DNA from: GCA-2746235 sp049609225
GTDB lineage: Bacteria; Planctomycetota; UBA1135
DNA: 44,973 nt
Assembly: GCA_049609225.1 (NCBI GenBank)
Contig: JBMYYH010000012.1
Location: 1 to 44,973 of the forward strand
Direction of reading: 5' to 3'
Shown: positions 9,298 through 18,200 of the stretch, piece by piece
Layout: each line of letters opens with the position of its first letter
How positions within the stretch are numbered: position 1 is the stretch's first letter
Position numbers and translations under genes: made by a program
The notes under the pieces: model-generated
The model's input: the letters and a program-made list of their open reading frames with translations, nothing else
Told to the model about the DNA's origin: nothing
Databases searched by the model: none

Positions 9298-10226
9298 GCA
9301 ATCTCGATCTAGTCACCGGTGGCAGTGGATTCATCGGCTCCCATGTGGTCGAAGGACTACTCGCAGCCGGACGTCAGGTTCGCGTGCTCGACAACCTCAG
9401 CACCGGCTATGCCAAGAACCTGGATGGTCTGGATTGCGAGATCGTGCAGGGCGATGCCGCAGATCGCGCGATCGCGTTGGCCGCTTGCGAAGGCGTCGGA
9501 CGCATCTTTCATCTGGCGGCACGTCCCAGTGTGCCTTGGAGTTTTGAACATCCGGAAGCGGCGGCCGTCGCCAATCATGGCACCACCGAATCCTTGATTG
9601 AGGCTTCGCGTCAGCAGGGCGTGCGACGGATCGTGTTCTCGAGCAGTTCCGCCATCTACGGCGACTCGCCCGAACTGCCGAAGACGGAAGACATGGAGCC
9701 GGCTCCGAAGTCTCCGTATGCCGAACATAAGTTGGCCGGAGAACATGCACTAGCCGCTGCCGCTGCAAATTTCGGCCTGGAATCGGTGTCCTTGCGTTAC
9801 TTCAACGTGTTCGGCCCGCGTCAGGATCCGAGTTCGCCTTATAGCGGCGTGATTTCCTTGATGGTGCGTTGGCTCGAAGAGGGCACGGCGCCCACCTTCT
9901 TCGGGGATGGACTGCAGACGCGCGACTTCATCTACGTCGCCGATGTGGTTCAAGCCAACCTCGCCGCCGCTTCCGTCACCCTGACGGCTCCTGCGCGCGT
10001 GGTCAACGTGGCTTGTGGTCAACGCATCACGCTGTTGGACCTGTGGAAGACCTTGTGTCGGGTTGCTGGCGTTGAGGAGCAAGAAGCCCAGTTCCTCGAG
10101 GCGCGCGTGGGGGATGTACGCCATTCCCTCGCCGACATCAGTATTGCCACCACCGAGCTGGGGTTCGCGCCTCGCTTCACCCTGGAACAGGGCTTGGAGC
10201 GCATGATGGATCCGAAGGCCGTTTAG
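9294..10226 (+). CDS. NAD-dependent UDP-sugar 4-epimerase, WbpP/GalE type
   Basis: A 310-residue extended SDR enzyme. It shows the NAD loop VTGGSGFIGSHVVEGL, LDNLSTGYAKNL, HLAARPSVPWS, SSSSAIYGDSPELPK, the catalytic YAEHK, and RYFNVFGPRQDPSSPYSGVI. The last stretch and SRDF-like TRDFIYVADVVQAN match UDP-GlcNAc 4-epimerases of the WbpP/WbgU type better than classical GalE. The likely reaction is UDP-GlcNAc to UDP-GalNAc or the glucose/galactose pair. With glmS two genes upstream it would draw on the same amino-sugar pool. It is the last gene of the run and meets the HtrA-like gene tail to tail, with 27 bp between the stops and no obvious terminator. Confidence 0.85.
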   Translation: MSNLDLVTGGSGFIGSHVVEGLLAAGRQVRVLDNLSTGYAKNLDGLDCEIVQGDAADRAIALAACEGVGRIFHLAARPSVPWSFEHPEAAAVANHGTTESLIEASRQQGVRRIVFSSSSAIYGDSPELPKTEDMEPAPKSPYAEHKLAGEHALAAAAANFGLESVSLRYFNVFGPRQDPSSPYSGVISLMVRWLEEGTAPTFFGDGLQTRDFIYVADVVQANLAAASVTLTAPARVVNVACGQRITLLDLWKTLCRVAGVEEQEAQFLEARVGDVRHSLADISIATTELGFAPRFTLEQGLERMMDPKAV

Positions 10227-10253
10227 GCTGCACGCTGCGACCAGCGCCGGAAT

Positions 10254-11696
10254 CTATTCGATCGCGCCACGCGCGGAGAGGTCCGGGTCGTCGAAACTCA
10301 GACGCCCTTTGTGCGATTTGCCCTCGCCATCGTGCCACCAGATGTTGAGGCCGCGGAAGTCGAAATCAGGACCGTGGATCATGTTGAGCAGATGCTGCTC
10401 ACTCGAGACCGGCACCCAGCCATCGCCTTCCGGCTGATTCAAGAGGTGCACGGCAATCAGGGAATCGCCTGCCTTCAGGCCGAGGCGCGCCGCACCGGTT
10501 CCCTCGAATACGCCGGACAGACGCAACACCGGATACTGCGTGGGCCATCCACTCGCATCGCGGATCACCATGCTGTACGGCTTTGGATCACAGATGAAAC
10601 CCAAGACGCCAAAGGTATCGCGTTGGCGCGCCGACATCAGTTGGATCTCGGTCACCCGACGTCGGTCGGCGCGTTCGTAATCGATGGTGACATTGCTGCC
10701 GGAATCCAACAGGATCAACTCCTGACGGAACTCCTCTGCATTCAGCACCGAAACACTATTCACCGCCACGATGCGATCGCCAGGCATCAAGCCGGATTGA
10801 TTCGCAGGACCGCGTGGATGCACTGCCGCAACCGTGAGCGCACCTTCGCCCGACAGACTCGCACCCAGCCACACCGACGGGCGGAACAATCGGGTTTCGA
10901 GGATGTCACGGACGCGTCCGACCGGAATGGCATAACCGATACCATCCGCATAGGTGAGCGTGGCACTGTTGATGCCGATCAACTCCCCATGCGCATTCAT
11001 CAATGGACCACCCGAGTTACCCGGGTTGATCGCGGCATCGGTCTGCAGCAGTCCACTCAACAGCTGCGCCTGGCTGCCGTTGGTGGCAAGCATCTGCACA
11101 TCGCGTTGGATGCCCGACAGGATGCCCGAAGTGATCGAGTGCGAATTGCCGTAGGCCGTACCGATCGCGATCACCTTCTCGCCGATGAGCAGGTCATCGG
11201 ATTCCGCCAGCGGGATCGCCGGGAAAGGACCGGATTCATCGATCTTGAGCAGCGCCAGATCCCATTCCAGGTCCACATTCAGGACCCGCGCCAGCACCTG
11301 CTTGCCGCCGAAATCTTCCCCGAAGGCCAGGGTGATGATCAGGTCCTTGGCGCTCAGGCGGGCGTCGGGCTGGACCACATGGGCATTGGTGATCACGAAA
11401 CCCTTGGCATTGATGACCACACCGCTGCCCTGGCCGATCGGCGGGCCGAGGTGGGCGAGCAGGTCTGCAGGGTTCGGCAGGGCGGTGGAGAGGGTCTTAC
11501 GGAAGACGTCGACCCGGACCACGCTGGGGCCTGCGCTGTAATAGACACGCGCCTCCGTCGTCCAGCGCTCTCCATAGCGTTCCGCCAGGCCAGATTCCTC
11601 GGCGGGAACCTGGGCAGCGAAGGCTAGACAGAGGGGGAGGAGGGTTGCCGCCAGCATGAGACTCAATGTACGCGCCAGAGAGCCCTGCGTTAACAA
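10254..11696 (-). CDS. Secreted HtrA/DegP-type serine protease with two PDZ-like domains
   Basis: A 480-residue exported chymotrypsin-fold protease. A hydrophobic signal spans about 10-28 (LSLMLAATLLPLCLAFAAQ). The catalytic triad is visible as His106 in VITNAHVV, Asp146 in WDLALLKI and Ser228 in NPGNSGGP, all in HtrA-type context. Two PDZ-like regions follow, about 275-350 (GLMPGDRIVAVNSV) and 360-470 (GLKAGDSLIAV). Such enzymes degrade or refold misfolded envelope proteins. The start is uncertain. The TTG at 11696 gives a positively charged signal n-region. The ATG at 11657 would leave almost none. Neither has a clear Shine-Dalgarno sequence. It is divergent from the glycosidase-like gene, with only 15 bp between the outermost starts. 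Confidence 0.9.
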   Translation of the reverse strand: MLTQGSLARTLSLMLAATLLPLCLAFAAQVPAEESGLAERYGERWTTEARVYYSAGPSVVRVDVFRKTLSTALPNPADLLAHLGPPIGQGSGVVINAKGFVITNAHVVQPDARLSAKDLIITLAFGEDFGGKQVLARVLNVDLEWDLALLKIDESGPFPAIPLAESDDLLIGEKVIAIGTAYGNSHSITSGILSGIQRDVQMLATNGSQAQLLSGLLQTDAAINPGNSGGPLMNAHGELIGINSATLTYADGIGYAIPVGRVRDILETRLFRPSVWLGASLSGEGALTVAAVHPRGPANQSGLMPGDRIVAVNSVSVLNAEEFRQELILLDSGSNVTIDYERADRRRVTEIQLMSARQRDTFGVLGFICDPKPYSMVIRDASGWPTQYPVLRLSGVFEGTGAARLGLKAGDSLIAVHLLNQPEGDGWVPVSSEQHLLNMIHGPDFDFRGLNIWWHDGEGKSHKGRLSFDDPDLSARGAIE

Positions 11697-11711
11697 GGAA
11701 AACTGGGGTAG

Positions 11712-14111
11712 ATGGGGAAGAAAGGGGTACGATTACGCAAAGTCATGTTCGTCCTTCCCCTCCTTATTTCGCTCGTTCCGGGCGCGCTGCAGACCCCGAC
11801 CACCATTGAGGTCCGGGATACCGTCTTGCGCCCCGATGTGACACGTTTTGGCGTCAACCTGGGTCACAGCACCAACTGGGAGGCCGCCAACCTCAACGCC
11901 AACGTGATCGACAACCCGGGTTTTGAGCCTGGGCACTATGCCATGGTCAGCCACGCGCGCACCGGCACTACCGGGGATCTGTGGATTCAGGATCATTGGC
12001 AGGTCACTTGGAACAATGATCAATACGACATCGGTCAGCCCGCTGGGTTCTGGACCGGCGCCGAATGGGAGATCGTGACGGGCCCCTCGAAGGGTCGCTC
12101 GGGCATCGTGCTGGACCACCAGCATGTGAACGATCGCAACGAATTCACCCTCGATAGCACCGGTGCCACGCCGAACGCCGGCGACATCCTGTTCCTGCGC
12201 AATCCCATCCATGTTTATCCGGATGACGGCGCATTGGCTGAAGTGGAAGTGGGGGATGCACGTCCGGGAAGCCCGGGGGTGCAGAGTCTTCGCTTGAGCA
12301 AGAACCCGCTGGAGCTTTGGCGGGCTTCACGCACCTGGTATCTGGACACCGTCTGGAGCACCGGGGATCGCACTGCCGGCAAGCTGCAATTGGCCGACGG
12401 CACTTGGCACTTCTCCGTGTGGGCCAAAGGCACGCAGGTCGGCGACGAGCTCGACATCAAGTTCCAGCGTCAAAATGAAGGCACCTTCTTTTCGGAGACC
12501 TTCCCACTGACCACCGGTTGGCAGTTGATCGAGCGCACCTATCAAGTCGCGCCCGGCTCCGACGATGACCGCGCCTACACCGAGTTGGAAAACCACCCGC
12601 TGCTGGTGTTCACCGTCAGCGCAGGCGATGTCGGCCAGGAAGTCCTGATCGATGATCTGGTCCTTGAGCGCGATCACGCCAATGACTATGGCTTCAACGA
12701 TGCCGTGGTCGAGGGCTTGCAGGAACTACAGCCGGGCGTCATCCGTTCCTGGGCGGGTTACTTCGGCTACACCTTGGCCCATGCGGTCGAGAGTCCTTTC
12801 GCCCATGGTTATTCCGGGTTCAGCCCGAACGACCGCGTGCCGTCCCTGTGGAACTATCGCCTGCATGATTTCCTCGGCCTGTGCGAGATGGTGGGCGCCG
12901 AACCTTGGTATGTGATTCCGCCGACCTTCTCGCAGGCCGACCTCAGTGGCCTGATGGAATACCTCGCCGGTCCTGCCGATGGTCTGCATCCTTGGGCCGA
13001 TCTGCGTGCCGCGCAGGGACATCCCGAGCCTTGGACCAACAGCTTCGACAGCATTCACCTGGAGTACTCCAACGAAGGCTGGGGTGGCGGTACCAACATC
13101 GACCCCTTCTTCGGCGCTTCCCTCAGTGGGGGTACCAACCTCGGCATGGTCGGTTCCGATCGCCTTGGGGTCCTGAAGGCCAGTCCGTATTACCAGGCGG
13201 CCGATTTCGACATGATCATCGGCGGGCAGCACACCTTCCCGTATCGTCAGAGCCATATCGAGACGGCTTCGACTGAGCATGATTCGCTTGGCGTCGGTCC
13301 ATACTTCCTGCGTGTGCTGGACAACTTCGCCACCGATGAAGACATCTTCCACCGCCTGTTCGCGACACCGGCTGCGGAAGTCGTGCTCGGCGGCAAGCTG
13401 AAGACCACCATCGACCTGCTCGACGGCTTCGGCAATGGCACCAAGCTTCACACTTACGAGATCAGCTTCCACCTCAACCGTCAGGATGCGGGCAACCCTG
13501 CACCTGCCGACCTGCGCAATGATGTGCTGACGGGCCAAGGTGGTGCGATGATCCTGCCCCTGGCCATGCTGACTTACCTGCGTGACCTCGGCATGGAAGT
13601 GCAGTGCGCCTTCACCTTTGCCGGTTTCTCTTCGGAAGCCGATGATGGCGAAGACCTACGCATGTGGGGCTTGGTGCGCGATCTGCTGAATACCGAGCGC
13701 AAACGTCCGACCTTCCTCGGCATTGCCTTGGCCAACATGGCGATGCGCGGTGACATGATCGAGACGGTGCAAAGTGGTGCCGATCCGATCGTGGCCGTCA
13801 CACCTGGCAACTGGCTTGCCGCCGATGTGGATCTGCACTTGGTGCAATCCTTCGCATTCCGTCAGGGCACGCGTCGCACCTTGATCCTGTTCAACTGCGA
13901 CCTGGTCAACACCCAGCCCGTGATCATCGACACCAGCGGCCCCGTGATCGGACGCGCCCAAGGTGGCGGCTTGGCTCCAGGCAGCATCTTCGCGGATAAC
14001 GAAGATCAGGAAGATGTCGCGATGGAGTTCCGCGGACTGCCGAACTTCCAAGACGGCACGCGCATCGCTTTGCCACCGGCTTCGATGGTGGTGTTGAGCT
14101 GGCGTCAGTAA
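11712..14111 (+). CDS. Secreted glycoside hydrolase-like protein, clan A-like fold
   Basis: An exported protein of 799 residues; the basic n-region MGKKGVRLRK precedes a hydrophobic signal, and an ATG at 11745 is a possible alternative start. The N-terminal part (FGVNLGHSTNWEA, NPGFEPGHY, PAGFWTGAEWEIVTG) resembles secreted proteins of unknown function in soil and water bacteria. Residues about 190-330 look like a carbohydrate-binding beta-sandwich (LADGTWHFSVWAKG, VLIDDLVLERD). The central part resembles a TIM-barrel glycosidase. LEYSNEGWGG holds Asn454-Glu455, the Asn-Glu acid/base pattern of clan GH-A families such as GH39 and GH51. The nucleophile Glu cannot be assigned by eye. The C-terminal region is a probable beta domain. 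The likely role is attack on, or binding of, extracellular polysaccharide. The SGNH hydrolase gene follows after 12 bp. Confidence 0.7.
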   Translation: MGKKGVRLRKVMFVLPLLISLVPGALQTPTTIEVRDTVLRPDVTRFGVNLGHSTNWEAANLNANVIDNPGFEPGHYAMVSHARTGTTGDLWIQDHWQVTWNNDQYDIGQPAGFWTGAEWEIVTGPSKGRSGIVLDHQHVNDRNEFTLDSTGATPNAGDILFLRNPIHVYPDDGALAEVEVGDARPGSPGVQSLRLSKNPLELWRASRTWYLDTVWSTGDRTAGKLQLADGTWHFSVWAKGTQVGDELDIKFQRQNEGTFFSETFPLTTGWQLIERTYQVAPGSDDDRAYTELENHPLLVFTVSAGDVGQEVLIDDLVLERDHANDYGFNDAVVEGLQELQPGVIRSWAGYFGYTLAHAVESPFAHGYSGFSPNDRVPSLWNYRLHDFLGLCEMVGAEPWYVIPPTFSQADLSGLMEYLAGPADGLHPWADLRAAQGHPEPWTNSFDSIHLEYSNEGWGGGTNIDPFFGASLSGGTNLGMVGSDRLGVLKASPYYQAADFDMIIGGQHTFPYRQSHIETASTEHDSLGVGPYFLRVLDNFATDEDIFHRLFATPAAEVVLGGKLKTTIDLLDGFGNGTKLHTYEISFHLNRQDAGNPAPADLRNDVLTGQGGAMILPLAMLTYLRDLGMEVQCAFTFAGFSSEADDGEDLRMWGLVRDLLNTERKRPTFLGIALANMAMRGDMIETVQSGADPIVAVTPGNWLAADVDLHLVQSFAFRQGTRRTLILFNCDLVNTQPVIIDTSGPVIGRAQGGGLAPGSIFADNEDQEDVAMEFRGLPNFQDGTRIALPPASMVVLSWRQ

Positions 14112-14123
14112 ACCGGGTCGCAC

Positions 14124-14945
14124 ATGCACCGACGCACCTTCCTTGCCGCACTGGGCCTGTTCCTGGCCCTCTGCCTACCGGGAGGTGCGCAACAACCGAG
14201 GAGTGATCGCGGCACGCCACCGCCCGTCGCCCTCAAGGTTTTGATGATTGGCAACAGTTATTCCGCCCAGACTCGCGCCATGTTTCAGGGTTTCGTGTTA
14301 GGAGATTCCAGCATCACCATGACCTTCGCGACGGCCACCCACGGCGGTTGGACCACCCTCGATCATTACGCCAATCGCCTGTTACCGAAGTATGACAACA
14401 ACACCTTCAGTCTGATCGACAAGCTGCGTCAGGAAGACTGGGATGTGATTCTAGTGCAGGAGCAGAGCACCTTGCCTTCCGAGGCTTTCCTGGACCTTCC
14501 AGGTGCACGCACTCGATTGCAGTCAGGATGGCTGGACCTCAGCGCCTTGATTCAACTTGAGGCTCCGAACGCCCTCATCCGACCCTACCAGACTTGGCCT
14601 CGTGCCGAGGGGCATGCTTATCTGCAGACTTATTTCCAGAATGAACCGCTGCAGATGCACTTGGCTACAAGTCGTGTTTATGCCTTGATCAGCAATGCCA
14701 TCGGCGGCGACCTCATCCCCGTTGGTTCCGCATTTACCTATTCGATACAACAGGAACCCACCATCGCGCTTCACAGCGCCGACGGTTCGCATCCCTCCGA
14801 TGCCGGCAAGTTCCTTGCTGGTGCGGTGCTGTATGCCTACGTATTCGATCGCAGTCCTTATCAATCGACATTCAGCCCAGGCGGCGACCCCGGAACGGAA
14901 GCTTGGCTGTTGCAGGTCGCGGATCGCATCTGGGGCATCCTTTAG
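14124..14945 (+). CDS. Secreted SGNH/GDSL-like hydrolase
   Basis: A 273-residue exported protein. Its N-terminus MHRRTFLAALGLFLALCLPGG has an Arg-Arg pair before the hydrophobic core, which could be a Tat-type or an ordinary Sec signal. The SGNH pattern is visible: the Ser block VLMIGNSYSAQ with Ser45, a Gly in THGGW, LVQEQSTLPSE, and the C-terminal DGSHPSDAG with Asp220 and His223. The family includes esterases and carbohydrate deacetylases. The block-I GNSYS form resembles the DUF4886 branch rather than classical GDSL lipases. It directly follows the glycosidase-like gene, so removal of acyl groups from the same polysaccharide is a reasonable inference. The left end of the tRNA-flanked island begins about 50 bp after its stop. 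Confidence 0.75.
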   Translation: MHRRTFLAALGLFLALCLPGGAQQPRSDRGTPPPVALKVLMIGNSYSAQTRAMFQGFVLGDSSITMTFATATHGGWTTLDHYANRLLPKYDNNTFSLIDKLRQEDWDVILVQEQSTLPSEAFLDLPGARTRLQSGWLDLSALIQLEAPNALIRPYQTWPRAEGHAYLQTYFQNEPLQMHLATSRVYALISNAIGGDLIPVGSAFTYSIQQEPTIALHSADGSHPSDAGKFLAGAVLYAYVFDRSPYQSTFSPGGDPGTEAWLLQVADRIWGIL

Positions 14946-14998
14946 GGAGGGGGTAAATCCCTTGGGGAGCCAGCGGCTCAACCCGGATGCTTCAGCAA

Positions 14999-15052
14999 CT
15001 TCGGATGGTGGGCGATACAGGGCTCGAACCTGTGCCCCCCAGCTTGTCGAGC
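14999..15052 (-). repeat. Left direct repeat: 3' fragment of tRNA-Val (attachment-site-like)
   Basis: These 54 bases match 22116-22169 at 53 positions; the single difference is at 15035. In tRNA orientation the fragment holds everything from nucleotide 30 in the anticodon stem, through the anticodon loop and T arm, to the CCA end, plus 7 bases beyond. It lacks the acceptor 5' strand, the D arm and most of the 5' anticodon stem, so it cannot be a tRNA. It is what an element integrating at a tRNA gene leaves at its far end. Confidence 0.85.
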
Positions 15053-15200
15053 CAAAAATATTCGGCAACGAAGGCTCAATCGGTGCCTCACTGTTCCATA
15101 TCTTTACATCTTGGTACATAACGGGACCCCGAACGGGAACATGAATTCAAGTTCGTACCGCGTCGGACGGGATCCCAGTTCCTGTCTCAGTGTTGGCAAC

Positions 15201-15281
15201 GAGTGAATGAAGAATCAGAGGCAGGCCAAAGTTTTGGATAAAATTCCTGTTTCTCGAATCCTCTGATCGTTAGATTCACTC
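15201..15281. repeat. Imperfect inverted repeat upstream of the YD-repeat gene
   Basis: The left arm 15201-15221 reads GAGTGAAT, 5 bases, ATCAGAGG. The right arm 15260-15281 reads CCTCTGAT, 6 bases, ATTCACTC. The two 8-bp outer and two 8-bp inner blocks pair perfectly around unpaired centres, with 38 bases between the arms. The right arm ends 4 bases before the ATG at 15286. It could fold in the leader mRNA or bind a dimeric protein. Confidence 0.6.
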
Positions 15282-15285
15282 ACTG

Positions 15286-18200
15286 ATGACATCTCCCGCA
15301 AGTTATATCTCACGCGCGTCGTTGTTCATTCCGGCACTTGTTTGCCTTGCAATTGGGGCAGGAGCATGGTTCTTCCCAGAAGAGAAGATCCAAAATCCTC
15401 CGCCAGTGGCTATCCAGGCCCACTCTCCGACCTGGGGCGATCCATGGTGGAAAACCGACCCAGAACGTTATCCGTGCCCACCGTATCCAGGGCAAAAAGC
15501 AGGTCCAATGAATCCGATGGGACCATTGAACCCGAATAAACTCTCAGGCGGAACGGAGGGCGGCCCTTGCATTTCTGCGAACATTGGTGCTCCCTATGTG
15601 CCGGAGGACCCATGTGCAACTGGCGGCGGCATCCCCTCCACAATCGCCTTTAAACAAGATGAGTCGTATTCAGCGACTCCGGCGGACACAGGTGTTCCCC
15701 TCTATTCCCCATACATGGGGAATGGTGACCCTGTATCAGGCTCACCGGCAAGTATGCCTGGTGAGATGATCCCTGGTCAGCCAGCCACTGGACAGGGGCT
15801 AGATTCTCCATACGTCAGTGCCTCAAACGGCATGATGAGCATCAGCCGGGTGGATATGAGTTTGCCGGGAGGTGTCCGTGGTTTCCAGCTTGGCCGGACT
15901 TATCGATCGAGCCTCTACAACTACAACAGCTTTGTCGGAGCAGGTTGGGAGCTCAACTCAATCCAGAGGATTCACGTCACCACCCTTGGCTCAGCTAATA
16001 AGCCGGTGGAGTTTGTTGTGATGGAGGGCAATGGCCTCGAATCAGGGATTTTCGCTGAGGTCTCCTCCAACACCGATTGGTTTTCAAACGCCTCTCGCTT
16101 GGATCAGTTTGAGTATGTTTCGGGATCTCCAGACACAATCATTCAATACAAGGAAGATGGATCCAAAGACACCTTCACCCACCTGGACCCACTTGAAGAC
16201 ATCTACTACTTATCCAGTAGTGAAGATCTCTATGGGAACATGGTCACCTTCAAGTACGGCGCACCTGCAATCAATGCGCCAACGCTTCGCTCGCTTGATA
16301 TCGTGACCGATGACCTCGGTCGAGATTACAAATTTTCCTATGACAGTGCTCACGGCCGCGTCTCACGTGTGGAAGCCACCTACAACAATGTGGTGGTCGG
16401 CGAGGTTGACTATGAATACGTTAACGACGGCGGCATCATCCTTTTGGATTCGGTCAAGAAGGGAATGATCCCAACCGAGCATCCAACCAATGGGTTGGAG
16501 ATGAAGAGGGAAATTGAGAGCTATGAGTATGACTCAATGAACAGCTCTCAGGATCTCTACGGTGGCCACCGCCTAAGCGGTCTTGTTAACGGTAAAGGCG
16601 AAGAATACGTGTCATGGGAGTATTTTGGCAGCACCCATGCAAATGATGGAAGGGTGATGAAGCAGGTCGACCGCCCTTTGGGCGTCTTGAGGGCTCCAGG
16701 TACGCACACCTACTCCTACTCCGCTACCAAGAACACCTACTCTGACCCCGACGGCAACTACCGAGAGTTCGTTTTGGACTCTTCCGGGCGAATTGTCGAG
16801 CGGATTGAGCACATTGGCTCTTCTAATACGGTCAGTGTGCTTTTCTCCTACACCTCAGCAGGCTGTGCCGGCTGTTCCCAGGTTGAGCAAATCACCTATG
16901 AGGATGGCAGCTATGAACTGTTCCAGTATGACGACTGGGGAAATATGACTGCACAGTGGTGGTACCCGAAGACGGGATCTACCTTGCCGCCTCGCGTGGA
17001 GCGCTGGGTTTGGTCCAGCTTTGACCCTCTAGGTGGAAAGATGCGTACTCGCCTCCGCGCTCACGAACTAAGGCGTGATGCAAATCCAGCTGAAGATCCA
17101 AACCACTCATGCAACCACCCAACCTGCACCCACATCCAAAATGCAGACGGGCATATCACGCACACCTTTTTCTGGTCCGCCGACGAGAAGTCACTGGATC
17201 TGATTGACTATGGCACTATCCAAAACGACTCCAAGGGTGCAGGCACGACAATTACACGATCGGCAGGATTCACCTACTTTCCTGATGGGCGACTCAAGGA
17301 ATCGAGGGAGTACCAGGATGCGGTAGAGGTGGCCCGAGTTGAATATTCGCTCGATGTGGACCTTGCCTATGTGGATGAGGTGAAGGTCGTAGATTCCGTA
17401 AATACGACAGATTGGACGACCACCTACACCAGGACTCCAAACACCTTCTTTCCTGATACTGAAACTGGTCCAGATGGCACTGTGACTAAGGTAACGGTTT
17501 CGACCTCCGGTCGCCCATATCTCATTGAGGAAAACTACAGCGTCTCAAGTGGTAGTGAGAGAGCAACAACCCTTCGCTATGACCTGGCTGGCCAGTTGGT
17601 GCGCATCTACACATCATCTGGAAGTCAGTCCGAACTCACCGAACTGAACCTTGACGAGTCGGGTGCTGCTTACGAAATCGGAACGACAGTCAACGGCGGC
17701 ACAAAACGCACGGCCAAGTTCGAGTACTCCTTGGGTGGATTATTGGAAGCCAGTGAAGACTGGCGCGGCTGGCGCTTGGAGACCGATTACGGCATGGGAT
17801 CATGGAGGCTTCCACTGGTCCATAGACAGATCGATAACAGCGCTGCCTCAAACAGCAGAAATATCTGGCGTGCAGGAGATGGAACCGATGACGGTTACGA
17901 CGACATGGGCCGACTGACTTCCTGGCGGAATGTCATGGACTGGAAGTCCTATCAAGCTTATGACGACCGCGGCCGCCCTCAGTACACATTTAGGCAGCAG
18001 AAGGACACCTACTACTCCGCCCGAGCCTATTTCTACGATGTGCGTGGGTTTGTGGAAGAGATGGAGGTCGGCACCTTAAATGGCAACCCGACATCCTTCA
18101 CACTGGCAAATCTCACCTGGCTTCAACATCACGTGTTCACCCGCAACCTTGCCGGCCACCTCTTGGCTCATACGGTATTTGAGAGTGGGAACACCAATGA

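Larger units (their letters stand above)
14946..15285. other. Gene-free left border of the island
   Basis: No coding region is supported here. It holds a small hairpin (GAGCC at 14967-14971 with GGCTC at 14975-14979), the 3' tRNA-Val fragment (14999-15052), a stretch of unknown sequence (15053-15200), and the inverted repeat 15201-15281 next to the start of the YD-repeat gene. No integrase or transposase fragment was found in six frames. Confidence 0.6.

Noticed and set aside
10311..11627. Plus-strand open frame of 438 codons
   Set aside because: Shadow of the HtrA-like gene, which has an intact catalytic triad on the other strand.
14999..15052. A second functional tRNA-Val
   Set aside because: It has no acceptor 5' strand or D arm; the sequence beyond nucleotide 30 is unrelated.
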